Source: RGIG4608 sp045125655
Lineage (GTDB): Bacteria; Bacillota; Clostridia; Oscillospirales; CAG-272
Direction of reading: 5' to 3'
Assembly: GCA_045125655.1 (NCBI GenBank)
Contig: JBGVNP010000115.1
Coordinates: forward strand, 8,866 to 72,865
DNA length: 64,000 bases
The notes beneath the pieces are model-generated. The model was not told where the DNA came from. It searched no databases and saw only the letters and a program-made list of their open reading frames with translations. Positions 52,289 through 61,191 of the stretch are shown piece by piece. Position 1 is the first letter of the stretch. Each line of letters opens with the position of its first letter. A program made the position numbers and the translations under genes.

Positions 52289-53869
52289 TTAGGGTCTATA
52301 TTTTTTCATAATTTCAAGAGCTACCTTGATACCGTCAATCGCGGAGCTCATAATTCCGCCCGCATATCCTGCTCCCTCGCCGCAAGGATATATGCGCGGA
52401 TCGGAGAGTGATGCAAGCTGATCGTTTCTCATAATTCTGATAGGGGCAGAGGTTCTTGTTTCGATTCCCGTAACAACGGCATCTTCAACCGCAAAGCCCT
52501 TTATTTTTTTATCAAACGAAACAAATCCCTCTTTAAGACGGGTTGCTACGTAATCGGGTAATATTTCATTAATATCCGTCACTGTGGTGCCGTTAGCATA
52601 CGTTGGCAATATTCTCGACGGGTCGTGCTTAGCTTCTCCCTTCAAAAAATCACCCATAAGTTGAATCGGTGCAAAATAATTGCTACCGCCTGCAATATAT
52701 GCTCTTTTTTCAAGATTCTCTTGAAATTCTATTGCTCCCACGGGAGTATTCCCATAGTCGCTTGTAAAAATTGAAACGTTAACGGCACAGTTGGAATTTT
52801 TGCCGTCGCGTGCAAATTTGCTCATTCCATTAACACAAACGCCACATTCTTGAGAGGTAGCAGGAACGACCTCACCGCCCGGACACATACAAAAGGTATA
52901 CACACCTCTTTGCTTTGTCGTGTCGGAAAGGTTATATTCACCTGCACCAAGCTTTTCGTGTCCTGCAAATTTGCCATAAAGTGCGTTATCAATGTCATTC
53001 TTAAGATGTTCAACTCTGACACCCACTGAATACGGCTTGGGCTCAACAACAAATCCCTTTGAAAGAAGCATTCTGTAAGTATCTCTTGCACTATGACCAA
53101 GTGCTAAAACAAGGCTTTGAGTATTGAAATCGCCCTTTGTTGTATTTATTTTGATAGAATCGGAGAGCTGTGTCAAATCATCCATTCGACATCTATAAAC
53201 AACCTCTCCGCCAAGTTCTTCTATTCTTGCAAGAATATTGTCAACAACCTTAGTAAGAACGTCAGTACCTATGTGGGGTTTGGCTTTTGTAAGTATTTCC
53301 TTGGGAGCTCCAAAATCAACGAACCTCGAAAGCACGTATGAGCATCTGCTATCGTTTATTCTTGTTGTGAGCTTTCCATCGGAAAAAGTACCTGCTCCGC
53401 CCGCACCGAATTGTACGTTTGAATCGGTATCTAAAACGCCTGTTTTTACAAATCGATCGAGTGCCAATGTTCTATCGGTAACATTATCTCCCCTATCAAT
53501 TATTATTGGGCAATACCCATTCTCGGCAAGAAGCAGTGCACAAAACATACCCGCAGGTCCCATTCCGACAACAATCGGCTTGGAGGTCATCTGCTCAGTT
53601 CCGTATTTCACACCAATCGCGTCATCTTCAAGGATCTTTATATCTTTATTGGGAGTGATTTCAATATTCTCATCACATACTGCCAATACGCTATACACAA
53701 GGATGATACAGTTCTTATTACGAGCGTCAATCGATTTTCTGTATATCGAATAAGTAAATCGATTATGCTTGAGCGCACATTTGGATATTACTTTCTTTGC
53801 TCGCTCTAAAGCAACTGATTCGTTTTCATCAAGTGTAAGCTTGATGTTGTTAATTAACAATTTAGTCAT
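52289..53869 (-). CDS. FAD-dependent oxidoreductase of the COG2509 type
   Basis: A 526-residue flavoprotein with a short N-terminal alpha/beta domain (1-90), an FAD-binding motif VVGMGPAGMFCAL near 100, NVQFGAGGAGTFSDGKL near 153, and a C-terminal FAD segment near 495 (YPCGEGAGYAGGI). This broadly conserved family has no agreed function. Its start overlaps the cdaR-like gene by eight bases. Confidence 0.88.
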   Translation of the reverse strand: MTKLLINNIKLTLDENESVALERAKKVISKCALKHNRFTYSIYRKSIDARNKNCIILVYSVLAVCDENIEITPNKDIKILEDDAIGVKYGTEQMTSKPIVVGMGPAGMFCALLLAENGYCPIIIDRGDNVTDRTLALDRFVKTGVLDTDSNVQFGAGGAGTFSDGKLTTRINDSRCSYVLSRFVDFGAPKEILTKAKPHIGTDVLTKVVDNILARIEELGGEVVYRCRMDDLTQLSDSIKINTTKGDFNTQSLVLALGHSARDTYRMLLSKGFVVEPKPYSVGVRVEHLKNDIDNALYGKFAGHEKLGAGEYNLSDTTKQRGVYTFCMCPGGEVVPATSQECGVCVNGMSKFARDGKNSNCAVNVSIFTSDYGNTPVGAIEFQENLEKRAYIAGGSNYFAPIQLMGDFLKGEAKHDPSRILPTYANGTTVTDINEILPDYVATRLKEGFVSFDKKIKGFAVEDAVVTGIETRTSAPIRIMRNDQLASLSDPRIYPCGEGAGYAGGIMSSAIDGIKVALEIMKKYRP

Positions 53870-54296
53870 TTGGTACAGTTTGCGTATTGATCAGCTTTAA
53901 CACTACTTCTTTACTATGAGTATGGTAATTATCGGTCTTTTTTATAGAAAACAAAGTATCTACATCATACTCATTAAAAGCATTACGGTCTATTTCAATT
54001 TCAATTACCGAGTGGCTGTCAAGGTAGGACTGCTTGCCGTAAAACACTAATGTGATCGGCTCATAAACTATTTGTTCCTCATCGGAGCCACCAACCAGTA
54101 CAAACTCTACCGCTCTTGTTCTTTCCACCATTGGATCTGCCGCATAGTGAGCAATGCACCAAAAAATAAATGCTGCAAGTAAACAACCGAGAATAATTAA
54201 AAAGTTTACTGTTCGTGACTTTTTAGGAGCGTATTCCTCATTGCCGGTCGAAGATTCATTTTCATTAATTTCTAACATTTCCTGATTGTCTTTCAT
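53862..54296 (-). CDS. Short YbbR/CdaR-like membrane protein
   Basis: A 144-residue protein in the place of CdaR, the regulator of the diadenylate cyclase. A charged N-terminus (1-27) leads to one membrane helix (about 29-49) ending in YAADP. One extracytoplasmic beta-rich domain (about 52-140) follows. YbbR/CdaR proteins normally have three or four such domains and over 300 residues, so this is a minimal form. It overlaps cdaA (ATGA) and the next gene. Identification rests on position and topology. Confidence 0.68.
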   Translation of the reverse strand: MKDNQEMLEINENESSTGNEEYAPKKSRTVNFLIILGCLLAAFIFWCIAHYAADPMVERTRAVEFVLVGGSDEEQIVYEPITLVFYGKQSYLDSHSVIEIEIDRNAFNEYDVDTLFSIKKTDNYHTHSKEVVLKLINTQTVPND

Positions 54297-55216
54297 TTCG
54301 TAGCGCCCTCCTTATTCTCAGATTTGCGGATGTTACCCTTTTTTATTCTTGGAGTTTTTTCCTCTTTTTCGGGTGTAAGGATATTAGAAAGCTCTTTCTT
54401 GAGAGATTTGTAGCTATAATTTTGCTTTAGCTCTCCGTCACAAGCAATAGAGATTCTTCCCGTTTCCTCGGATACTATGATTGCCACGGCATCACTAACC
54501 TCGGTGATTCCGATAGCAGCTCTGTGTCGAGTTCCAATATTATCATCAAGCTCATCATTAGTTGATAAGGGCAAGAAGCATCCTGCGGAGTATATTCTGT
54601 AGTTTCTAAGAATAACCGCACCGTCGTGAAGAGGAGCTTTATTATAGAACAAATTCTTAAGCAACTGTGAACTTAGCTGTGCATTAATAAACGTTCCTGT
54701 TTTTATATGCTCACCAAGTTTAGTTTCGCGTTCGATAACGATGAGCGCACCGGTCTTCTCAAGTGAAAGGTCGCAAACAGTTTTAGTAATTGTTGCAATT
54801 GAATTGGAAACGTATGAGAAGCTCTTATTATCGTTTGAAATATGCTTGATGTTTGAAATCGGTGCATTACCGATCTTTTCAAGAGCAGAACGAAGCTCCG
54901 GCTGGAACATTATAATGATCGCTATGATACCCGCTTGATAGAAGGTTTCAAAAAACATCATTACCGCCTTCATTTCAAAGAACCAGCTAAGCACCATCAC
55001 AAGCACAAGAATAACAAGCCCGAGCGCAAGACGCGCCGCACGTTTATTTAATATAAACTTAAACAAAAAATAGAAAATAACGGCTAAGATGGCTATATCA
55101 AATACGTCATTCAGCTCAATGTGTTCAAGTCTATGGATTATGTGTAACTGAACAAAATCCACAATATTATTGAAAAAAGTTGAAAGTTGTTCAAAAAAGG
55201 TTAAATTTTGTTCCAT
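54293..55216 (-). CDS. cdaA: Diadenylate cyclase CdaA
   Basis: Makes c-di-AMP, which controls potassium and osmolyte balance and wall homeostasis. The 307 residues have three N-terminal membrane helices (about 38-55, 62-80, 92-103), then the DisA_N domain with DGA (Asp198-Ala200) and the RHR motif (230-232). A lysine-rich C-terminal tail of about 40 residues is longer than in B. subtilis. The start at 55216 has AAAGGAG before it; a longer reading from 55276 overlaps the promoter. It heads a ten-gene operon. Confidence 0.96.
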   Translation of the reverse strand: MEQNLTFFEQLSTFFNNIVDFVQLHIIHRLEHIELNDVFDIAILAVIFYFLFKFILNKRAARLALGLVILVLVMVLSWFFEMKAVMMFFETFYQAGIIAIIIMFQPELRSALEKIGNAPISNIKHISNDNKSFSYVSNSIATITKTVCDLSLEKTGALIVIERETKLGEHIKTGTFINAQLSSQLLKNLFYNKAPLHDGAVILRNYRIYSAGCFLPLSTNDELDDNIGTRHRAAIGITEVSDAVAIIVSEETGRISIACDGELKQNYSYKSLKKELSNILTPEKEEKTPRIKKGNIRKSENKEGATK

Positions 55217-55266
55217 ATTCCGCTCCTTTATGTAGTAAAAATTATATAGTTTCCCATTCTCTATAT

Positions 55267-55295
55267 AGTATAACATATATATTTAGAAAATACAA
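55267..55295 (-). promoter_or_regulatory. SigA-type promoter of the cdaA-mazG operon
   Basis: TTGTAT (55295-55290), a 17-base spacer ending TGT, and TATACT (55272-55267), 50 bases before cdaA. Confidence 0.65.
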
Positions 55296-55317
55296 ACATT
55301 TTTTAACAAAAAAATCA

Positions 55318-55365
55318 AAAAATTTCAAAAAAATATCCGCGAGCTTTGCATTCTCGCGGATATTT
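55318..55365 (-). terminator. Terminator of the nusB-yebC operon
   Basis: A 13-bp perfect stem AAATATCCGCGAG/CTCGCGGATATTT (55331-55343 with 55353-55365), nine-base loop, T-rich exit on the minus strand. Confidence 0.92.
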
Positions 55366-55386
55366 TAAAAACATTATATTTTAGAA

Positions 55387-56118
55387 TCAATCGTCACAAT
55401 TTTCCCAGTTATGATATACGTTCATAACATCATCGTGATCCTCAAGATTTTCAATGAGAAGATTCATGTATTTGATGTCATCGGGATTATCAAGAGTTAC
55501 ATAATTGGAAGCGATCTTGTCTTTTTCACAAGACTCAATTTCATATCCCGCTGCAACGAGTGCGTCATTTACTGCATAGAGATCGTCGGGTTCTGTATAG
55601 ATTTCAAACACGTCACCGTCACTTGAAAAATCAGAAGCTCCTGCCTCAAGAGCACATTCCATAAGAGCGTCCTCATCAGTTACGTTTTCCTTGAGAATTA
55701 TAATAACACCCTGATCACTGAAAAGATAGCTAACGCAACCTGTTTGACCGAGATTTCCCTTAAATTTCGAGAAATAAGAACGAACGTCGCCTGCAGTTCT
55801 GTTTCTGTTGTCGGTAGACGCCTCCACAATTACTGCAATTCCAGCAGGACCGTAGCCCTCATATACGATCTCCTCGTATATTGTATTGGTTTCACCAAGA
55901 GCTTTCTTGATAGTACGCTCTATATTATCGTTAGGAACATTGTTTGATTTTGCTTTTTGGATAAGGTCACGAAGCTTTGCGTTTACGGTGGGGTCGCCGC
56001 CACCTGCTTTCACGGCAATTGTGATTTCCTTACCGATCTTTGTAAATATTTTTGCCTTTTGGGCATCGGTTTTTTCTTTTTTGTGTTTGATATTGTTCCA
56101 TTTACTATGTCCGGACAT
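55387..56118 (-). CDS. YebC/PmpR-family protein
   Basis: Members were annotated as transcription factors and more recently shown to help ribosomes pass proline-rich stalls. The 243 residues begin MSGHSKWNNIKHKKEKTD and contain NVPNDNIERTIKKA near 78 and GYGPAGIAVIVE near 106, the family signature. It is the last gene of the nusB operon, 36 bases after argS. Confidence 0.94.
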   Translation of the reverse strand: MSGHSKWNNIKHKKEKTDAQKAKIFTKIGKEITIAVKAGGGDPTVNAKLRDLIQKAKSNNVPNDNIERTIKKALGETNTIYEEIVYEGYGPAGIAVIVEASTDNRNRTAGDVRSYFSKFKGNLGQTGCVSYLFSDQGVIIILKENVTDEDALMECALEAGASDFSSDGDVFEIYTEPDDLYAVNDALVAAGYEIESCEKDKIASNYVTLDNPDDIKYMNLLIENLEDHDDVMNVYHNWENCDD

Positions 56119-56154
56119 AAATTTATTACCTCACTTTTATTTGCGTGTTTTTGA

Positions 56155-57867
56155 TTAAATCTTAGGAGTTTTCTTAAGGCAAATGAGCTCGAAGGCATTG
56201 CCGAGTACATAATTTGTTGCCTTTGTTAATGCAAGTCTTGTATTCAAAACGTCTTTTTCTTCTGCGGAAAGGATGTGGCAGTTATGATAGAAACGGTTGA
56301 ATGCTGTTGCAACGTCGAGGATATATCTTGTTACGATTGAAGGTTCATAAGCTTCAAGCGCCTCAAGTACTTTTTCGGGGAATCTTGCAAGAGTTTTAAC
56401 AAGCTCTCTTTCTTCATTAGCCGTAAACACAAGATTTTCGAAATTATCCATATCGCCTGCCTTTTCAAGAAGTGAGCAGGTTCTTGCATAGGTGTACTGA
56501 ACGTAAGGACCTGTATTTCCATCAAAAGAAAGAGCATCCTCGAGAACGAAATTGATATCTCTAATTCTATTGCTTGAGAGATAGTAGAATACTATAGCGC
56601 CAACGCCGACTGCCTCTGCAACCTTGTCCTTATTTTCGAGGTTGGGATTCTTTTCTTCCATAATTTCGGCAACCTTTTCAATTGCCTGAGCAAAAAGGTC
56701 CTTAAGAAGAATAACGTTACCTGTTCTTGTTGCAAGCTTTGCACCGTTAATGCTTACAGTTCCGTAAGGCACATGAACGAGCTTATCGTGCCAATCGTAC
56801 TGCATAAGCTCAACCACCTTGAACCACTGTGCGAAGTGTAAGCTCTGACCTGCGCTGGTTACATAGATCGCCTTATCAAAATCATAAGTTTGTTTTCTGT
56901 AAACAGCTGCTGCAATATCACGTGTGGGATAAAGAGTTGATCCGTCGCGCTTAAGTATTAAGCAAGGAGGCATATTGTATTCCTCAAGATCAACGATGGA
57001 TGCACCGTCATCAATCTTGAGAAGTCCCATATCGCGAAGCTTTTGCACCTGTGCGGGCATTTTATCAGTATAAAAGCTCTCGCCTTTATAGCTATCAAAC
57101 TCAATTCCAAGCTGAGAATACGTCTTTTTATATTCGGCGATACTGATTTCAATAAACCATTTCCAAAGGGCAATATCCTCTTCATCACCAAGCTCAAGCT
57201 TATGGAATTCAGCTCTGGCTTCATCATTAAGTGCAGGATCTTCCTCAGCTGCTTGGTGGAATTTAACGTAAAGCTCAACGAGCTTGTCTATTCCGCCCTC
57301 ATTAATAGCATCACGATCGCCCCATTTTTTAAAAGCAACTATCATTTTACCAAACTGTGTTCCCCAGTCGCCAAGATAGTTGATGCCAACGCAATCGTAT
57401 CCTACAAATTCGTGGAGCTTTTTAAGAGAATGTCCTATAACGGTTGTTCCAAGATGTCCAATATGGAAGGGCTTTGCAACGTTGGGAGATGAATAGTCCA
57501 AAACGACCGTCTTGCCCTCACCAAAGGTAGCGGAGCCATATTTTTCTTTATTAGCAAGAATATCACCTGCAACAACCTCTGCAAGATACGAATCGCTTAT
57601 TGCAAGGTTTAAATATCCGTTTACAGCTTCCACTTTGCTAAGGAGATCGCTTTCAAGAGAAGAAGCAATTATCTGTGCTATCTGCACGGGAGAACGGCGA
57701 AGCGCCTTTGAAAGCTTAAAGCAAGGAAGCGCAAGATCACCCATAGTAGTGTCGGGAGGATATTCAAGCATTGTGGCAAGCTCTTCGGCATTAATATTTA
57801 CGTCCGCAAAATTTGCCTTAAGAGCTTCCAATATTTTTTCAGATATAGTAAGTTTAAATTTTTGCAT
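56155..57867 (-). CDS. argS: Arginyl-tRNA synthetase
   Basis: Charges tRNA-Arg. The 570-residue class I enzyme has an N-terminal Add-1 domain, SSPNVAKPFHIGHLGTT with the HIGH box near 130, and a C-terminal DALR anticodon-binding domain. The KMSK position reads LATRTGN, a known degenerate form in ArgRS. It is 29 bases downstream of argR, which suits arginine-linked control. The stated ATG has AAAGG before it. Confidence 0.96.
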   Translation of the reverse strand: MQKFKLTISEKILEALKANFADVNINAEELATMLEYPPDTTMGDLALPCFKLSKALRRSPVQIAQIIASSLESDLLSKVEAVNGYLNLAISDSYLAEVVAGDILANKEKYGSATFGEGKTVVLDYSSPNVAKPFHIGHLGTTVIGHSLKKLHEFVGYDCVGINYLGDWGTQFGKMIVAFKKWGDRDAINEGGIDKLVELYVKFHQAAEEDPALNDEARAEFHKLELGDEEDIALWKWFIEISIAEYKKTYSQLGIEFDSYKGESFYTDKMPAQVQKLRDMGLLKIDDGASIVDLEEYNMPPCLILKRDGSTLYPTRDIAAAVYRKQTYDFDKAIYVTSAGQSLHFAQWFKVVELMQYDWHDKLVHVPYGTVSINGAKLATRTGNVILLKDLFAQAIEKVAEIMEEKNPNLENKDKVAEAVGVGAIVFYYLSSNRIRDINFVLEDALSFDGNTGPYVQYTYARTCSLLEKAGDMDNFENLVFTANEERELVKTLARFPEKVLEALEAYEPSIVTRYILDVATAFNRFYHNCHILSAEEKDVLNTRLALTKATNYVLGNAFELICLKKTPKI

Positions 57868-57896
57868 AGGTCTGCCTTTCTAAAGATATGTATTCA

Positions 57897-58355
57897 TTAG
57901 TTAACTTCGGACATCATAACCTTTATTCTTGCACCGATATTTTGTGCAAGCTCAGGATTATGAGTCACAACGAAAATAGTATCGTCACCCGCTACACAAC
58001 CAAGTATTTCATCGGATTTAATGTTGTCTATACCGGTTGCTACTGCCTGTGCCATACCTGCATGGGTTTTGATTACGATGATATTCATAGCACAGTTTAC
58101 AGAGATAATGAGGTGAGTCAATGAAGCGTTGAGTTTGTTGATATCGCTCATACTCATGGTGCTTGGGAAGGCATAATAATAGCCGTGCACACCGTCTGAT
58201 ATTTTGGTAAGCTTCAAATCCTTGATATCTCTTGACATTGTTGCCTGGGTGGCAGAAAAACCATTCTCTTTAAGTCTTCTAATAAGCTCATCTTGGGTAT
58301 CAATCTTGTAATTTTCAACTAATTCCCTGATTTTTTCTTGGCGTTCTTTTTTCAT
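57897..58355 (-). CDS. argR: Arginine repressor ArgR
   Basis: A hexameric regulator of arginine genes (AhrC type). The 152 residues have an N-terminal winged helix (ELIRRLKENGFSATQATMSRDIKDLKL, shown in part at about 24-50) and a C-terminal arginine-binding domain with CVAGDDTIFVV near 118. GGAGAA precedes the ATG. In Bacillus it precedes recN; here argS follows instead. Confidence 0.95.
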   Translation of the reverse strand: MKKERQEKIRELVENYKIDTQDELIRRLKENGFSATQATMSRDIKDLKLTKISDGVHGYYYAFPSTMSMSDINKLNASLTHLIISVNCAMNIIVIKTHAGMAQAVATGIDNIKSDEILGCVAGDDTIFVVTHNPELAQNIGARIKVMMSEVN

Positions 58356-58380
58356 TTTTCTTCTCCTAAACGATAAAAAA

Positions 58381-59256
58381 TTAGTAATTGTTTTTCATTT
58401 TTTGGTTCAGTATATCATAAAACGAGCAATCCTTGATTCTTACAAGCTTAACTGTAAGATCGGACTTGGACACTGTAAAATATTCATCTCTGTAAATATC
58501 ACAGTTCGTTTTTCCGTCAAGTGTTAAAACAAGAAGCTTTTCGCGAACGGAAACATTTTTGATAGTAAGTTTAGTTTCATCCGAAAATATCAACTGTCTT
58601 GCTATAAATGAATGGGGACAAATCGGTGTAACGAGTGTACATTTAACCTTGGGATCAGCTATTGATCCTCCTGCACTCATTGCATAGGCGGTAGAGCCGG
58701 TTGGCGTAGAAATAATCAAACCGTCAGACCGATATGTTGTAATCAAGCTATCCTCGGCATAAAGTTCAAGATTGATGATCTTTGAAACTCCACCGTTTGA
58801 AATGACTGCATCATTAAGAGCATAAGAGGTATATTTAGAATGTCCTTCCTTATCAAACACCTCTACATTCATCATGCTTCGCTCGTCAATAGTATAATCT
58901 CCGTCAATAATCTTTGAAAGAGATGCAAGCTCATCCATCTCAATTTCTGCCATATAACCAAGATGACCGAGATTTATTCCAAGTATTGGCTTTCCTCGCT
59001 TTGCCATTCGTTTTGCACAGTCAAGTATCGTGCCGTCCCCACCAAGGGCAATTACAAGGTCGGCTTCATCATATAGCTTTTCAATCGGTAAGAAGTAAAT
59101 GTTTCCTCTATAATTTTTCATTGCAAGAACTCTTTCCTTGCTATACTGAGAAACAAGTATCTTACAACCGAATTTCAAAAGATAATTGGTAACCTTAAGG
59201 GCTGCATTTGCCTTATCAGAAATATTAAAATTGGTAACTATAGCTATTTTTTTCAT
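58381..59256 (-). CDS. nadK: NAD kinase
   Basis: Makes NADP from NAD and ATP. The 291 residues contain the GGDGT motif (72-76), the NxxR/NLGHLGYMAE segment near 93-104 and TPTGSTAYAMSAGG near 185. The start at 59256 has GGAAGGA before it; an upstream in-frame ATG lies in a hairpin. It is 25 bases before argR. Confidence 0.96.
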   Translation of the reverse strand: MKKIAIVTNFNISDKANAALKVTNYLLKFGCKILVSQYSKERVLAMKNYRGNIYFLPIEKLYDEADLVIALGGDGTILDCAKRMAKRGKPILGINLGHLGYMAEIEMDELASLSKIIDGDYTIDERSMMNVEVFDKEGHSKYTSYALNDAVISNGGVSKIINLELYAEDSLITTYRSDGLIISTPTGSTAYAMSAGGSIADPKVKCTLVTPICPHSFIARQLIFSDETKLTIKNVSVREKLLVLTLDGKTNCDIYRDEYFTVSKSDLTVKLVRIKDCSFYDILNQKMKNNY

Positions 59257-59271
59257 AATTTTTCCTTCCGA

Positions 59272-59313
59272 TTCTGCGGCACGCGAGTATTTCCGGTTAC
59301 GTGGATCGCAGAA
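59272..59313 (-). other. GC-rich hairpin in the tlyA-nadK gap
   Basis: A two-part hairpin: outer 7-bp stem TTCTGCG/CGCAGAA (59272-59278 with 59307-59313) and inner CACG/CGTG, just upstream of the nadK ribosome-binding site. The 42-base block is about 55% GC while flanking intergenic DNA is AT-rich. It is not followed by a T run. Confidence 0.5.
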
Positions 59314-59329
59314 CAAGTAATTTTTAGAT

Positions 59330-60109
59330 TTATGATTTTATAATTCTTAATATTTTGTTGTCGGGAATAAGATTAATTGGACTTTCATTTTTCTGCATCA
59401 AAATTAGAAATTCAACATTTCCACTGCCGCCCTCTATGGGTGAACGAATAATATCAATACAAGAAAATCCGCATATTGTACCGCTATCGATAACTCTGTT
59501 TATTGCCTGAAGGTGATATGCGCTCTTTTTCACAATTCCGTGAGAGTTTAGAGCGTTTTTACCGCATTCAAATTGGGGCTTTATAAGAGATACGAAATAT
59601 CCTCCATCCTTCAAGATCTGATAAACGGACCTATGTATGAATGTCTGTGAAATAAACGAAACGTCCATAACTGCAATATCGAACAATATTGGAAAATCGT
59701 CCGAGGACATATACCTCGCATTAAATTTTTCTATGGATACAACTTTTTCATCATCTACCAGCTTGGAATCAAGCTGACTGTGCCCTGAGTCAACGGCATA
59801 AACCAAATTTGCGCCACGCTGAAGCAAGCAGTCTGTAAAGCCACCGGTTGATGCGCCTATATCTATGCAATCGAGCCCCTCGACCGATATGGCAAATTCA
59901 TCAAGTGCTACAGTGAGCTTTTCGCCTCCGCGGCTTACAAATCGGGATTGATTAACAATTTCAACGGTATGCTCTCCATCATTTATTTCAAATGCGGGCT
60001 TGGAAACTATTTTGCCGTCCAATTTAACTCCACCACCTTGGATCAAAACCTTAGCATTCTGGCGGCTTTTAACATATCCGTTTTCAAATAAGTAAACGTC
60101 TAATCTCAT
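59330..60109 (-). CDS. TlyA-family rRNA 2'-O-methyltransferase
   Basis: TlyA/YqxC proteins methylate rRNA riboses and are often labelled haemolysin. The 259 residues have an S4 domain (MRLDVYLFENGYVKSRQNAK, 1-60) and a FtsJ-like methyltransferase with DIGASTGGFTDCLLQ near 83 and DVSFISQ near 148. It is one base after ispA and 73 bases before nadK. Confidence 0.93.
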   Translation of the reverse strand: MRLDVYLFENGYVKSRQNAKVLIQGGGVKLDGKIVSKPAFEINDGEHTVEIVNQSRFVSRGGEKLTVALDEFAISVEGLDCIDIGASTGGFTDCLLQRGANLVYAVDSGHSQLDSKLVDDEKVVSIEKFNARYMSSDDFPILFDIAVMDVSFISQTFIHRSVYQILKDGGYFVSLIKPQFECGKNALNSHGIVKKSAYHLQAINRVIDSGTICGFSCIDIIRSPIEGGSGNVEFLILMQKNESPINLIPDNKILRIIKS

Positions 60110-60110
60110 A

Positions 60111-60962
60111 TCAATATTCTCTTGCAGTTAAATAATGAGCTAATTCTTCAAGTATTCCGTTGTCAAAGGATCTAACGGAAGATATTGCTTCATCGGTAAG
60201 TCGATATGCCTCATTCATAGCTTGATCAACACTCATAAAATTCACAAACGAATTGTTTTCAAGCTTTCCCTCCTTGCTATCCAAAACATCGTCAATTATC
60301 TGAAATGCAAGACCTAATTTTTCGGAATATGAAATCAAGGAGTCATATTCCTTGCAAGAAGAATCAATATTTGCAGACAAGCATCCGAGTATCGCAGATG
60401 CACGGATAAGACATCCTGTTTTCAAGTTGTGCAGATTTATAAGATCATCAACTGTCTTGATAGCTTCGGGAGTAAGTGTATCGACAGCTTGTCCAGCAAG
60501 CATCCCTGCATCTCCAGATGCGAGAGCAAGAGCTTTTATTGCTTTCAAATTAATTTCAGCCGAGGAATAAGGATTATTGGAGATAACGGAGAATGCTTTT
60601 ATCTCCATTGAATCACCAGCAAGTAAAGCTGCGGTTTCACCGAACGCTTTATGGAGAGATGGCTTTCCTCTGCGCATATCGTCATTATCCATACACGGCA
60701 TATCGTCGTGAATAAGGGATGAAGCGTGTATCATTTCTATTGCACAGGCATAATTCTGCGCGGTTCTCTCATCTCCACCGAAAAGGCGGCATATCTCCAT
60801 AACAAGAAACGCGCGTATTCTCTTTCCGCCGTCAAGCAAACCATATCTTTGGTATTCAGTAAGCAATCCATGGGTAGCACTGTCAAAAGAATAGATCTCA
60901 CTTAAAGCGTCATTTATAGCGACTGCATTATCTGCAAGACGCTTTTTTATATTTTCATACAT
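60111..60962 (-). CDS. ispA: Polyprenyl synthetase (farnesyl diphosphate synthase type)
   Basis: Condenses isopentenyl diphosphate onto allylic diphosphates. The 283 residues have the first aspartate motif DDMPCMDND near 77 and the second DDVLD near 223, with GGKRIR near 45. The start at 60962 overlaps the xseB end by eight bases. In related operons dxs follows; it is missing here. Chain length (C15) is inferred from size. Confidence 0.93.
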   Translation of the reverse strand: MYENIKKRLADNAVAINDALSEIYSFDSATHGLLTEYQRYGLLDGGKRIRAFLVMEICRLFGGDERTAQNYACAIEMIHASSLIHDDMPCMDNDDMRRGKPSLHKAFGETAALLAGDSMEIKAFSVISNNPYSSAEINLKAIKALALASGDAGMLAGQAVDTLTPEAIKTVDDLINLHNLKTGCLIRASAILGCLSANIDSSCKEYDSLISYSEKLGLAFQIIDDVLDSKEGKLENNSFVNFMSVDQAMNEAYRLTDEAISSVRSFDNGILEELAHYLTAREY

Positions 60963-61191
60963 TTTCAGAAAAATCCTTTTCAATCAACTCGCCATTGCCG
61001 TCCGAAACAAGCATTTTTATCTTGTTTTCAGCATTATCGAGCTCTGTATTGCAAAATCTTACGAGGGCAATTCCCTCCTCATATAATTTCAAGGATTCAT
61101 CAAGAGATGAATTTCCCTTTTCCAAAAGTTTAACTATTTCATCAAGTCTTTGTGTAGCAGATTCAAAGGTCATTTTATCTTTTTTGTTCAT
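60955..61191 (-). CDS. xseB: Exodeoxyribonuclease VII small subunit
   Basis: The small helical subunit of exonuclease VII. The 78 residues contain the family helix pair MTFESATQRLDEIVKLLEKG and SLDESLKLYEEGIALV. It overlaps xseA by four bases and ispA by eight, so the genes are translationally coupled. Its only partner is the XseA catalytic subunit next to it. Confidence 0.95.
   Translation of the reverse strand: MNKKDKMTFESATQRLDEIVKLLEKGNSSLDESLKLYEEGIALVRFCNTELDNAENKIKMLVSDGNGELIEKDFSENV

Noticed and set aside
54293..55276. Frameshift or fusion in cdaA suggested by the long N- and C-termini
   Set aside because: The N-terminal extension disappears with the ribosome-binding-site-supported start, and the C-terminal lysine-rich tail is in frame and overlaps the next gene normally.
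57868..57896. T-box or other riboswitch in front of argS
   Set aside because: Only 29 bases separate argR and argS, with no room for a specifier stem and antiterminator. asnA (14-base gap) was rejected on the same ground.
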